A DNA stretch of 64,000 nucleotides, taken from the NCBI GenBank assembly GCA_017798145.1, contig CP059069.1, positions 4,201,226-4,265,225 of the forward strand. The letters are read 5' to 3'. Each line of letters starts with the position of its first letter. Position 1 is the first letter of the stretch. A program made the translations under genes and the position numbers. The notes beneath the pieces are model-generated. The model had not been told where the DNA came from, ran no database searches, and saw only the letters and a list, made by a program, of their open reading frames with translations. This document shows, piece by piece, positions 1-7,995 of the stretch. This stretch comes from Akkermansiaceae bacterium. GTDB taxonomy: Bacteria > Verrucomicrobiota > Verrucomicrobiia > Verrucomicrobiales > Akkermansiaceae.

Positions 1-774
1 GCTGACTGTCATCTCGAAGTTCCCGTGGTGGACATTGAAGTTGAAGAAGCTGTGCTCGGCTCCGCTGAAGTCCAGGAGCGTGCATTTGTTCCTGCGCCAT
101 TTCGTCCTGCGGCAAAAGGAGGCAACCTCTTCGAACGGGGTCACGCGGTCTGATTTCCCATGCAGGAAAAGCATTGGGGGCAGCTTGCGGCGGAGCAGGG
201 TGCCGGGGCTGGAGGCCTTGGCTCTCTTGCTGTCCGGGAAGCGGGCGGCGAGCTGGCCTTTCGGGCTGGTGTTGACGAGGGCGCTGAAGAGGATGGCGGC
301 CTTCGGGTGAGGGGGAGCCCCGCTATTCTTGACAGTTTTCCGCATGGCGAGATGGAGGGCGAGGAAGGCTCCGCCCGCCGCCCCGGCGACGGTGATGGCT
401 GCCGGATCGATCCCCAGCAGATCGGCGTTCTCGGCGAGCCATGCGAATGCGGCCTGCGCATCGCCGATGGCTTCCATCGGGCCGGTGCCGTTCTTGGATG
501 ATGTGCGGTACTCGAAGGCCACGGCGACCGCGCCGCGGCTGGCGAAGTGGTGGCAGTGCGGGACGAACTGAGTGACCATGGGCGTGTCCCAGAAGCCGCC
601 GTGGAAAAACGCGACGGCCGGGCGCGATGTGTCGGCAGCACCTTCGGGAAAGAAGACATGGGCCAGGAGATCGGTGTCCCCGTGACTCGCATACACGTAG
701 CTGGAGGCGGATTTCAGCAGTTCCCTGTCCCTCGACTCTCCGATGGGTGCTACCTTTTGCAGAATTTGGCTCAT
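1..774 (-). CDS. Alpha/beta hydrolase (esterase/lipase-like), 3' end outside window
   Basis: The reading frame is open on the minus strand from ATG at 774 to the left edge, so the C-terminus is missing. The translation begins MSQILQKVAPIG and shows an HGGFW oxyanion-hole motif, the strand and turn AITVAGAAGGAFLAL where this family has its nucleophile elbow, then GKSDRVTPFEE (acid loop) and GAEHSFFNF (His loop). That order is typical of small carboxylesterase/BD-FAE-like hydrolases. The nucleophile position of the usual GxSAGG reads Ala (AGAAGG), so activity is doubtful although the Asp and His loops are kept. No signal peptide is seen, so the protein is probably cytoplasmic. The substrate is unknown. 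Confidence 0.75.
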   Translation of the reverse strand, partial: MSQILQKVAPIGESRDRELLKSASSYVYASHGDTDLLAHVFFPEGAADTSRPAVAFFHGGFWDTPMVTQFVPHCHHFASRGAVAVAFEYRTSSKNGTGPMEAIGDAQAAFAWLAENADLLGIDPAAITVAGAAGGAFLALHLAMRKTVKNSGAPPHPKAAILFSALVNTSPKGQLAARFPDSKRAKASSPGTLLRRKLPPMLFLHGKSDRVTPFEEVASFCRRTKWRRNKCTLLDFSGAEHSFFNFNVHHGNFEMTVS

Positions 775-861
775 GGCTGGAATGCGGCGCAGGCGGACGT
801 ATCCGTGCGGGCATGGATTTGTTTGTTGTGGTTTTGGGGCTTTTGTCCAATCGTTTCGTCC

Positions 862-1740
862 ATGAAAGGGCATATTTTGGCACTCACTCTGGTTTTGTCA
901 TCCTTGGGCGGGGCGCAGGAAACCCTGAGGCCGGAGTTGGAAAGGACGTATGGGATCTGGCGGAAGTCCCTCATCGAGAGGGACGCGGCAACGTGGCAGC
1001 AGGTGACGGCGGAGCACCGGCGCGTGTTGGTGCGCAACCGCATCCTCTCCGAAAAACGCCCCTTCCCGGCAACGGTGTTCGATCTGCCTGCGCCGCCGCC
1101 GTCGCTCGACGGACTGGCTTTCCTTGAGGCGAAGCGGAACGGTGCCACGGCGAAGGCGGCTTACTTCGGCAAGGTCGATTTCGGGGTAGGTGGCGAGCCG
1201 ACCGACAACTTGCTTGTCCTCTCTTTCGTGAGAGGTGCGCGTGGCTGGCTCTATGACAATGCGGATTTCGTGAACCTGACTGCGCTGCCGGAGGTGCGGA
1301 CGGAACTGGCGAAAGGGGATCTTAGCTACCTTCACGGCGTGCCGGAGGCCCAGCCATCGGGGATCGTTCCAACGGTGCCCATTGCCGCAAACCCTGCGAC
1401 GACGATCGCCAAGGTCTATGTCTTTTGCCCGGGGCGGGAGGTGCAGGTGCAGGTGAACAAGATCAGCCGCCACCGCTTCGCCAACGCGAAGGAGGCGGAG
1501 GTGGTGATAGGCGGGGCGCGGCTAGGTGCGAACGAGGTGCAGTTCTCCGTGAAAAAGCTGGAGGGAGGGACGGGGATGGAGGCGATGACGATACGCGTTT
1601 ACCTGATGTCCGAGGTGGAGGGGATGCAGCCGGTCAAGGCCTTCGAATACCAGGTTCTGGAAAAGGAGCCTTTCAAGCCATATGGCACCGAGCATTTCAG
1701 CCTGGATGCGGCGACGGCGGCGAGGCTTTCCGGAAGGTGA
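862..1740 (+). CDS. Secreted protein of unknown function
   Basis: The 292-aa product starts at the ATG that gives a clean signal peptide (MKGHILALTLVLSSLGGAQ). The open frame continues upstream but has no signal-like start there. After the signal there is a helical stretch of about 50 residues with several Trp and Arg (YGIWRKSLIERDAATW), then mixed beta-rich sequence. I recognise no family. It is followed within 3 bases by the next small gene, so the two are probably co-transcribed. Export to the periplasm is inferred from the signal peptide only. Confidence 0.7.
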   Translation: MKGHILALTLVLSSLGGAQETLRPELERTYGIWRKSLIERDAATWQQVTAEHRRVLVRNRILSEKRPFPATVFDLPAPPPSLDGLAFLEAKRNGATAKAAYFGKVDFGVGGEPTDNLLVLSFVRGARGWLYDNADFVNLTALPEVRTELAKGDLSYLHGVPEAQPSGIVPTVPIAANPATTIAKVYVFCPGREVQVQVNKISRHRFANAKEAEVVIGGARLGANEVQFSVKKLEGGTGMEAMTIRVYLMSEVEGMQPVKAFEYQVLEKEPFKPYGTEHFSLDAATAARLSGR

Positions 1741-1742
1741 CC

Positions 1743-2021
1743 ATGGGCATGTCGGAGGATGCGAAGAGGAAGCCGTATCTCGATGCGTGGCTGAAACGCA
1801 CCGGCAGGGAGCTTTCCGTGAGCGGGCGGCTATCGGAACTTGTCCTCATCCTCTCGCGGAAAAAAGGGGGCGATCAGGATGAATGGCGCGAGCGCATCCA
1901 GCGCATCATGAGCCGGGAACAGGAACCGTGCTTCGAGCTGCTCACGGAAATCGATACGCTATTGGCACGGCAAGGGTCCAAGCCGCCCCCTGCGACTGAT
2001 GACGGCGATCTATTCGACTGA
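1743..2021 (+). CDS. Small hypothetical protein
   Basis: A 92-aa soluble, charged and mostly helical protein, starting 3 bases after the preceding stop; MSEDAK at 1749 is an alternative start. Its sequence (YLDAWLKRTGRELSVSGRL) gives no recognisable domain, signal peptide or membrane segment. The acidic C-terminus ends DDGDLFD. Tight spacing suggests it belongs with the secreted protein upstream. Function unknown. Confidence 0.6.
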   Translation: MGMSEDAKRKPYLDAWLKRTGRELSVSGRLSELVLILSRKKGGDQDEWRERIQRIMSREQEPCFELLTEIDTLLARQGSKPPPATDDGDLFD

Positions 2022-2143
2022 TATCCAATCGGTTATGGGAATCTCAGGTTCATTGATGATTTTTAGTTGCGGAACCTTGCTATTCGTTAGAATTTGTCGC
2101 ACCTTCCGCAAGACACTAAGATACGTGGCTGGTAATCAAGGCC

Positions 2144-2542
2144 ATGCATAGATTGTCATCACAGGATACCCTGCGCAGGTTCAGGATCGCGTCCGTTCTG
2201 GTGCTTCTCACGTTCCTGATGATCCCCGTTGCAACGGGACTCCTGATAGGCGCCCTGGCTCTGAAGCGTCACGACTGGTTGCCGTATGTCGGGATCGCCG
2301 TGGGGGTTAGCGTTCTCTTCTCACTCCTGAGTTTCATCATGAGCGCGCGCCTCCGCTGCCCTCTTTGCATGGTGCCGCCCCTTGTGAACCGCCGCTGCTC
2401 CAAGCATCGCACTGCGGAAACCATGTTCGGGAGCCACAAGTTCAAGGTGGCCCACTCGATCATTTTTGCGGATAGCTTCCGCTGCCCCTATTGCGGGGAG
2501 CCGACGGCGATGGAGGTGCGGCGCAGGGGTGTCCGCCGCTGA
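2144..2542 (+). CDS. Small membrane protein with two CxxC pairs
   Basis: A 132-aa protein with two predicted membrane helices (about residues 15-40 and 47-67), followed by a cytoplasmic-looking tail with RCPLC near residue 72 and RCPYCG near residue 117. The two cysteine pairs probably form a zinc ribbon. It stands alone between a 120-base gap and the moxR operon. No family recognised; function unknown. Confidence 0.6.
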   Translation: MHRLSSQDTLRRFRIASVLVLLTFLMIPVATGLLIGALALKRHDWLPYVGIAVGVSVLFSLLSFIMSARLRCPLCMVPPLVNRRCSKHRTAETMFGSHKFKVAHSIIFADSFRCPYCGEPTAMEVRRRGVRR

Positions 2543-2619
2543 TCCGGGGGGATTTTCCAAAAGCTCCGCATTGCGGGTTGCGCCGGGCGCGGGTGATGGC
2601 AAGCTAGCACCAGCTTGAT

Positions 2620-3603
2620 ATGACAACTGAAGAACTACAGGAACGGATTTCGGAAAGCAGCGGATGGATCGGTGATGTGAAGGCCGAGATGGCAAAGGTG
2701 CTGGTGGGCCAGGAAGACCTCGTGGACAGGCTGCTCGTCGGCCTGCTCTGCAACGGCCACATTCTGCTTGAAGGTGTGCCTGGCCTTGCGAAAACCCTGG
2801 CGGTCAAGGCGCTCTCCGGCTCTCTCTCCGCGACCTTCGCGCGCTTCCAGTTCACGCCTGACCTGCTTCCCGCGGATCTTGTCGGCACGATGATCTATCA
2901 TCCACAGGATGCCCGCTTCGAGCCGAAGCTTGGCCCGATTTTCAACAACCTGATCCTGGCGGACGAGATCAACCGCGCGCCTGCGAAGGTGCAGTCCGCG
3001 CTGCTGGAGGCGATGCAGGAGCGGCAGGTCACGCTCGGCGACAAATCCTACCCGCTGCCCAAGCCTTTCCTTGTCCTGGCGACGCAGAACCCCATCGACC
3101 AGGAGGGCACCTACCAGCTTCCCGAGGCGCAGCTCGACCGATTCCTGCTCAAGGTCAACGTGGGCTACCCGTCGAAGGGCGAGGAACTGGAGATCCTCAA
3201 CCGCATGGCGACGTCCGCGCCGATCTACGAAACCCGCAACGTGGCGACCCCGGAGCAGGTCGGTGCTTCGCGGGATCTGGTGAACGGGATCTACATCGAC
3301 GAGGCGATACGCAAATACATCGTCGAGCTGGTCTATTGCACCCGTTTCCCGGTTAAGGTGGATGCGCCCCTGAAGAACTGGGTGCGCGCCGGTGCCTCGC
3401 CGCGCGGCACGATCAACCTCGCGCTAGCCGCCCGCGCCCGCGCCTTCATGCAGGGACGGGCTTTCGTGACTCCCCAGGACGTGAAGGACATGGCTCTCGA
3501 TGTTTTGCGCCACCGCATCCTGCTTACCTACGAGGCCGAGGCCGAGGGCGTCACCACGGACACCATCGTGCAGCGGGTGCTGGCCAAGGTGGTGGTGCCC
3601 TGA
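2620..3603 (+). CDS. moxR: MoxR-family AAA+ ATPase
   Basis: A 327-aa AAA+ ATPase of the MoxR family, the expected length. Walker A is GVPGLAKT near residue 50, Walker B includes LADEINRAPAK near residue 113, and the sensor strand LATQNPIDQEGTYQLPEAQLDR is typical of MoxR. MoxR proteins act as chaperone-like ATPases with VWA partners. Here it heads an operon with DUF58 and Bat-type VWA proteins, which are linked in other bacteria to stress or oxygen tolerance. It is the first gene of a block running to 11426 with gaps of at most about 30 bases. Confidence 0.93.
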   Translation: MTTEELQERISESSGWIGDVKAEMAKVLVGQEDLVDRLLVGLLCNGHILLEGVPGLAKTLAVKALSGSLSATFARFQFTPDLLPADLVGTMIYHPQDARFEPKLGPIFNNLILADEINRAPAKVQSALLEAMQERQVTLGDKSYPLPKPFLVLATQNPIDQEGTYQLPEAQLDRFLLKVNVGYPSKGEELEILNRMATSAPIYETRNVATPEQVGASRDLVNGIYIDEAIRKYIVELVYCTRFPVKVDAPLKNWVRAGASPRGTINLALAARARAFMQGRAFVTPQDVKDMALDVLRHRILLTYEAEAEGVTTDTIVQRVLAKVVVP

Positions 3604-3634
3604 ACTCTCAAGGAATACGAATCTGCGGGCATTG

Positions 3635-4525
3635 ATGACGGAGGAGGAACAGATCGATGAAATGATGGCCCGGGTGCGCAAGCTCGAGCTCAAGGCGCGG
3701 CGGCTTGTTAGGGAGTCGTTCTCCGGCGAGTACCTTTCCTCGTTCCGGGGGCAAGGGCTGGATTTCGATGATTTCCGCGAGTATCAACACGGCGATGAGG
3801 TGCGATTCATCGACTGGAATGTGACGGCCCGGATGAATGAGCCTTTTGTTAGGAAATTCCGGGAGGAACGCGAGCTTTCCGTTGTCATGGCAGTGGATGT
3901 TTCGGGCTCCGCGGATTTCGGCAGCAGGCACCTGAGCAAGCGCGAGTTGTCTGCAGAGATCGCGGCGGTGCTAGGGTTCAGCGCGCTGCAAAACGGCGAC
4001 AAGGTCGGGCTGCTGGTCTTCGCGGGGGAGCCGGTGATGTTCATCCCGCCGGCGAAAGGCACCCGCCACCTGCTGCGCATGATACGCGAGATCCTGATGG
4101 CCAGGCCGGACAAGCAGGGCACTTCGATCACGGAGGCCTGCGATTTCCTGATCCGCACGCTCAATAGGAAGGCGCTGGTCTTCATGATCTCGGACTTCCA
4201 TGCGGATCCGCTCGACAAACCGCTCGGCAAGCTCGCCCGCAAGCACGAGACGGTGGCGCTGCGGGTCAACGATCCGCTGGAGGAAAACCTGCCCAAGGCG
4301 GGCAAGGTGGTGCTCGTCGATCCGGAAACGGGCTTGGAGACCCTGGTCAACACGAACAATCCCAACCTGCGTATGGGTTACAAGAGGCTGATGCAGAGGC
4401 AGGCGGAAGGGGCGGACTCGGTATTCAAGAAACACGGCATCGATGCGGCGACGCTTTCCACGGACAGCGACACGCTGCCTGCGCTGCACGTCCTGTTGAA
4501 ACGGAGGAGCAAGCGGCGTAGATAG
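3635..4525 (+). CDS. DUF58 domain protein
   Basis: A 296-aa soluble DUF58 protein with a VWA-like fold. The DUF58 signature (EYQHGDEVRFIDWNVTARM near residues 47-65) is followed by a metal-ion-binding VWA motif (MAVDVSGSADFG near residue 87). The ATG at 3635 lies 31 bases after moxR. MoxR-DUF58-VWA gene order is widespread, and DUF58 is thought to work with the MoxR ATPase. Membrane helices are absent, so this is the cytoplasmic partner in the complex. Confidence 0.9.
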   Translation: MTEEEQIDEMMARVRKLELKARRLVRESFSGEYLSSFRGQGLDFDDFREYQHGDEVRFIDWNVTARMNEPFVRKFREERELSVVMAVDVSGSADFGSRHLSKRELSAEIAAVLGFSALQNGDKVGLLVFAGEPVMFIPPAKGTRHLLRMIREILMARPDKQGTSITEACDFLIRTLNRKALVFMISDFHADPLDKPLGKLARKHETVALRVNDPLEENLPKAGKVVLVDPETGLETLVNTNNPNLRMGYKRLMQRQAEGADSVFKKHGIDAATLSTDSDTLPALHVLLKRRSKRRR

Positions 4526-4530
4526 GAACC

Positions 4531-5031
4531 ATGGAGGAAACGCGCAACAGCTTCGAACTTGTCGAGTCCCGGGATGCCATTGAGCTGGTGCCCCGCTGGG
4601 AGGCTCAGGCATGGTGGTTTTTCGCGGGCGGTGGCTTGATCCTGGCCGTCGTGCTCACGGTTGTTGTCCTGAGGCGGAAAAAGTCCGTGGCGGATCCCCA
4701 CCGGGAGAGGCGCGAGGCATACAGGGAGGCGAAGGAGGATTTCCGGGAAGCGCAGGGCGGCGGTGTGCGTGACGCCGCGATCCGGGTTTCCGTCATCCTC
4801 CGCCGCTATCTCGCCAGGAGCCTGGGCGAGCCCTCGCTCTACGAGACCCATGAGGAATTCATCTCCCGCCACGATGCGCTCAACTCCCTGCCGGGCGATG
4901 TGCGGGATGAGGCCGCGCAATTTTTCGGCAGGCTGGCCGCGCTGAAATACGCACCGGTGCCGCCCGATGCGGAACCCGCCGCCATCCGCGACGGCGGCCT
5001 GGAACTTCTCGAAAGGATGCACGCGGCATGA
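4531..5031 (+). CDS. Single-pass membrane protein of the Bat operon (DUF4381-like)
   Basis: A 166-aa protein with a single membrane helix (about residues 27-46, FFAGGGLILAVVLTVVVL), then a basic region and a helical cytoplasmic domain. This is the layout of the small protein usually found between DUF58 and the first VWA gene in Bat operons, so I assign it by position and architecture. It starts 6 bases after the DUF58 gene and overlaps the next gene by 4 bases (ATGA), which suggests translational coupling. Confidence 0.7.
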   Translation: MEETRNSFELVESRDAIELVPRWEAQAWWFFAGGGLILAVVLTVVVLRRKKSVADPHRERREAYREAKEDFREAQGGGVRDAAIRVSVILRRYLARSLGEPSLYETHEEFISRHDALNSLPGDVRDEAAQFFGRLAALKYAPVPPDAEPAAIRDGGLELLERMHAA

Positions 5032-6050
5032 TCGGCGATTTCATCACCCACTTCAGGTTCGCCCAGCCGGGCTGGCTGCTGCTGCTCGTGCCCAGCCTGC
5101 TCCTGCTTCTGCTCCGGCGCGGCAAGGGTGCCTCCGGTGCCGTCGTTTTCCCCAACCTCGGAGTGCTCCTCAGCCTCGGGAAAAAGGTCAACCGCCTCGC
5201 CTGGAACGTAGGGATCCCCATGCTTTTCACATCGCTCATCTTCGCCATCCTCGGCATGGCGAGGCCGGTCTGGCGCAACGAATACCAGAGCAGGATCGCC
5301 AGCGGCATCGACATCGTCATCGCCTTCGATGTCTCGCTCTCCATGGATATCGACGACTTCCGCATGGAAGGGCGGCCCATGCGCCGCATCGATGCGGCGA
5401 AGCGCGTGGTCGATGCCTTCATCTCCCGCCGCCCGGACGACCGCATTGGCCTGGTGGCCTTTGCGGGCAGGCCGGTTTCCGCAAGCCCCATCACCCTGGA
5501 TCACGATTGGCTCCGGCTTGCCCTCGACTCCCTCCAGCTAAACCGCCAGGACAGGGGCTACCCCGGCACCGTCAAGGAGCAGGGCACGGCGATCGGCTCG
5601 GCGCTCGCCACTGCCGCGACCCGCCTCGACAACCGCGAAGCGAAAAGCAAGATCATCGTGCTCATCACGGATGGCGCCAGCAACTCCGGGAAGATCTCCC
5701 CGCTGGAGGCGGCGCAGCACATCAAGACCCTCGGGATCAAGACCTACACCGTGGCGATAGGCACAAAGGAAGGCCGCGTTTCCGGCAGGATCCAGACATT
5801 CCCCCGGCAGGAGTTCGATCTTCCCACCCTGCGCAAAATCGCCAGCGAAACGCGCGGCGAGCATTTCTGGGCGCAAAGCCTGGAGGATCTGGAAAACAAT
5901 TTCCGCACCATCGACAACCTTGAGAAAACCGAGTCCCGGAGCCTGACGGTGACGGATGACAGGGAACTCTACGCATGGTTCGTCGGCATTTCCCTGCTGG
6001 CGGCGCTCGGGTTGGCGGGCTACATTTCACTGAACAGGACTGTCGCATAA
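5028..6050 (+). CDS. batA: BatA-like VWA membrane protein
   Basis: A 340-aa protein with an N-terminal BatA-type segment (PGWLLLLVPSLLLLLL), a second helix near residue 65, a VWA domain with MIDAS motif AFDVSLSMD near residue 100, and a C-terminal membrane helix (residues 312-333). The MIDAS DxSxS is intact. BatA proteins are thought to display the VWA domain between two membrane anchors and to work with MoxR. The start overlaps the preceding gene by 4 bases, and the stop is one base before the next ATG region. Confidence 0.88.
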   Translation: MIGDFITHFRFAQPGWLLLLVPSLLLLLLRRGKGASGAVVFPNLGVLLSLGKKVNRLAWNVGIPMLFTSLIFAILGMARPVWRNEYQSRIASGIDIVIAFDVSLSMDIDDFRMEGRPMRRIDAAKRVVDAFISRRPDDRIGLVAFAGRPVSASPITLDHDWLRLALDSLQLNRQDRGYPGTVKEQGTAIGSALATAATRLDNREAKSKIIVLITDGASNSGKISPLEAAQHIKTLGIKTYTVAIGTKEGRVSGRIQTFPRQEFDLPTLRKIASETRGEHFWAQSLEDLENNFRTIDNLEKTESRSLTVTDDRELYAWFVGISLLAALGLAGYISLNRTVA

Positions 6051-6051
6051 C

Positions 6052-7989
6052 ATGAATCTCGCACACCCAGCCTGGCTTTTGCTCTGGATCGCCGTGCCCG
6101 CCATCGCGGTGCTCGCGGTGCTGGCCGGGCGTTTCGCGAAAAGGCCGTGGGAGGAATTCGCGGCGGAGCGCCTGCGCGGGCGGCTCGTCCGGCGGGAGCA
6201 TCCGCTGCCACGCTGGCTGTCCCTTGGTCTCCTGCTCGCCGCCAGCGCCGCGATGGTTTTCACATTGGCCCGTCCCCAGGGGGATGCCGGGACGAGAACG
6301 GAAACCACCAAGGGCCGCAACATCATGATCGCCCTCGATCTCTCGCGCAGCATGAGGGTGCAGGACGTGAAGCCGGATCGCCTCGCGCAGGCGAAGATCG
6401 TGATCTACGAGCTGCTGGATTCCCTGAAGGACGACCGCATCGGCCTGATCGGTTTCGCAGGCTCGCCTTTCCTCAGCGCCCCGCTCACGATCGACCACTC
6501 CGCTGTGAAGGAAACGGTGGAGCAGATCGATGAGGAATGGGTGCCGAAGGGCGGCTCGGACATTTCCGCCGCAGTCCAGCTCGCAACCCAGGTGCTCAAG
6601 GAAACGGGGCAGAAAAACAACGCATTGATCGTCATCAGCGATGGAGAGGAGCATGAGGGGGATCTCGCGGCCATCATCGCGGAAGCCGAGCGCTCCGGGG
6701 TCACGATCTTTGCGGTCGGTGTGGGCACGGAGGACGGCGGGTTTGTGCCGCACCCGGGTTTCGTCGGCGGCCTGGTGGATTCCTCGGGCAACCGCATCCT
6801 CAGCCGCATCCAGCCGGATGTCCTGCGCAAGCTGGCCAACGGCACGGGAGGAAGCTACGTCATCGCCGGGCGCGGGGCGGACATCCCGGCCATGGTGAAG
6901 GTGGCCATCCAGGGCATCGATGCCTTCGAAATGGAGGGCGGGCGGACGAGGATCGTGGTTGAGTTTTTCCAATGGGCGCTGTTCCCGGCCATCGTTTTCC
7001 TGATGGCGGCGATCGTCGCAGGCACCCGCTGGAGGGGCATGGCGGGCGGCGTCTCCGCACTTTTTTTCCTGATGACCGTGCAGCCCGGCCATGCGGATGC
7101 CGCGAAGGATGCCCGCAAGGCCTTTGCCGAGGAACGCTTCGATGAGGCCCGGGACAAGTACCGCTCCCTCGCCGAATCCAAGGGCGGGGGCGGTTCATCC
7201 GCCGGATACCGTCTCGGGCAAGCGCTGTCCGCCTACGCGGCGCAGGACTACCGGGGTGCGCGCACCGCATACAGCGAGGCCTTGCTGGCGGAAGATTGGC
7301 GGATCGCGGCCAAAGCCCACGAGGGCATGGGCAACACGCTTTTCCAGCTCGGCTGGATGGGGCTTTCCGGCAGCAGCTACCCGGAGGGCGAAGAGGTGCC
7401 GGACATGGGGGAATTCGACGCATTGGTCCGCGAACAGCTCAAGCGCATGGGCGAGGCGGAGCCGCCGGAATCCGGCGAGACCAACGAGTTCATACGCCTC
7501 GATTCCATCATACTCAACTGGACCGATGCAGTCAGGCACTATCGCTCCGCGCTCGCCAAGGATCCAGGCGCGGAGGGGGCGATGCGCAACGAGGAGCTGA
7601 CAATGAATTACCTCAAAAGGCTCAGGGAGCTGTTGGAAGAGGAAAAGGAGCAGACGGAGCAGGAAATCCAGCAGCAGGAACAGCAGGGTCAGGGACAGGG
7701 ACAGGGCGAACCGCAGGAAGGGGAGGGGGGCGAAGGCGAACCCAAGGAAGGCGGCGAAGGCGAACCGCAGCAAGGCGAGGGCGGCGAGGAACAGGAAGAT
7801 AAGGGAAAGGGCGGGGAAGAGCAGGACGAGGAGGGCGAAAATGGCAAAAACGGGGACGAAGAGAAGGCCGATCCGAATGAGACCTCCGAGGAACGCGCAA
7901 GCCGCATCCTTTCGGAAAACTCGGATGTCGAAAAGGGACCCCTCACCCAGGGGAGGCGGGATTTCAGGCCGCCGGACAAGGACTGGTAA
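6052..7989 (+). CDS. batB: BatB/BatC-like fusion: VWA domain plus TPRs and low-complexity tail
   Basis: A 645-aa protein. The N-terminal half repeats the BatA architecture: two helices before a VWA domain with intact MIDAS (IALDLSRSMR, near residue 96) and a helix near residue 310. The C-terminal half carries TPR-like helices (residues 345-520) and then about 100 residues very rich in Q, E, G and K. In many genomes BatB (VWA) and BatC (TPR) are separate genes, so this looks like a fusion. The tail probably varies in length between relatives because it is a repetitive coding sequence. Confidence 0.87.
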   Translation: MNLAHPAWLLLWIAVPAIAVLAVLAGRFAKRPWEEFAAERLRGRLVRREHPLPRWLSLGLLLAASAAMVFTLARPQGDAGTRTETTKGRNIMIALDLSRSMRVQDVKPDRLAQAKIVIYELLDSLKDDRIGLIGFAGSPFLSAPLTIDHSAVKETVEQIDEEWVPKGGSDISAAVQLATQVLKETGQKNNALIVISDGEEHEGDLAAIIAEAERSGVTIFAVGVGTEDGGFVPHPGFVGGLVDSSGNRILSRIQPDVLRKLANGTGGSYVIAGRGADIPAMVKVAIQGIDAFEMEGGRTRIVVEFFQWALFPAIVFLMAAIVAGTRWRGMAGGVSALFFLMTVQPGHADAAKDARKAFAEERFDEARDKYRSLAESKGGGGSSAGYRLGQALSAYAAQDYRGARTAYSEALLAEDWRIAAKAHEGMGNTLFQLGWMGLSGSSYPEGEEVPDMGEFDALVREQLKRMGEAEPPESGETNEFIRLDSIILNWTDAVRHYRSALAKDPGAEGAMRNEELTMNYLKRLRELLEEEKEQTEQEIQQQEQQGQGQGQGEPQEGEGGEGEPKEGGEGEPQQGEGGEEQEDKGKGGEEQDEEGENGKNGDEEKADPNETSEERASRILSENSDVEKGPLTQGRRDFRPPDKDW

Positions 7990-7995
7990 GTTTTT

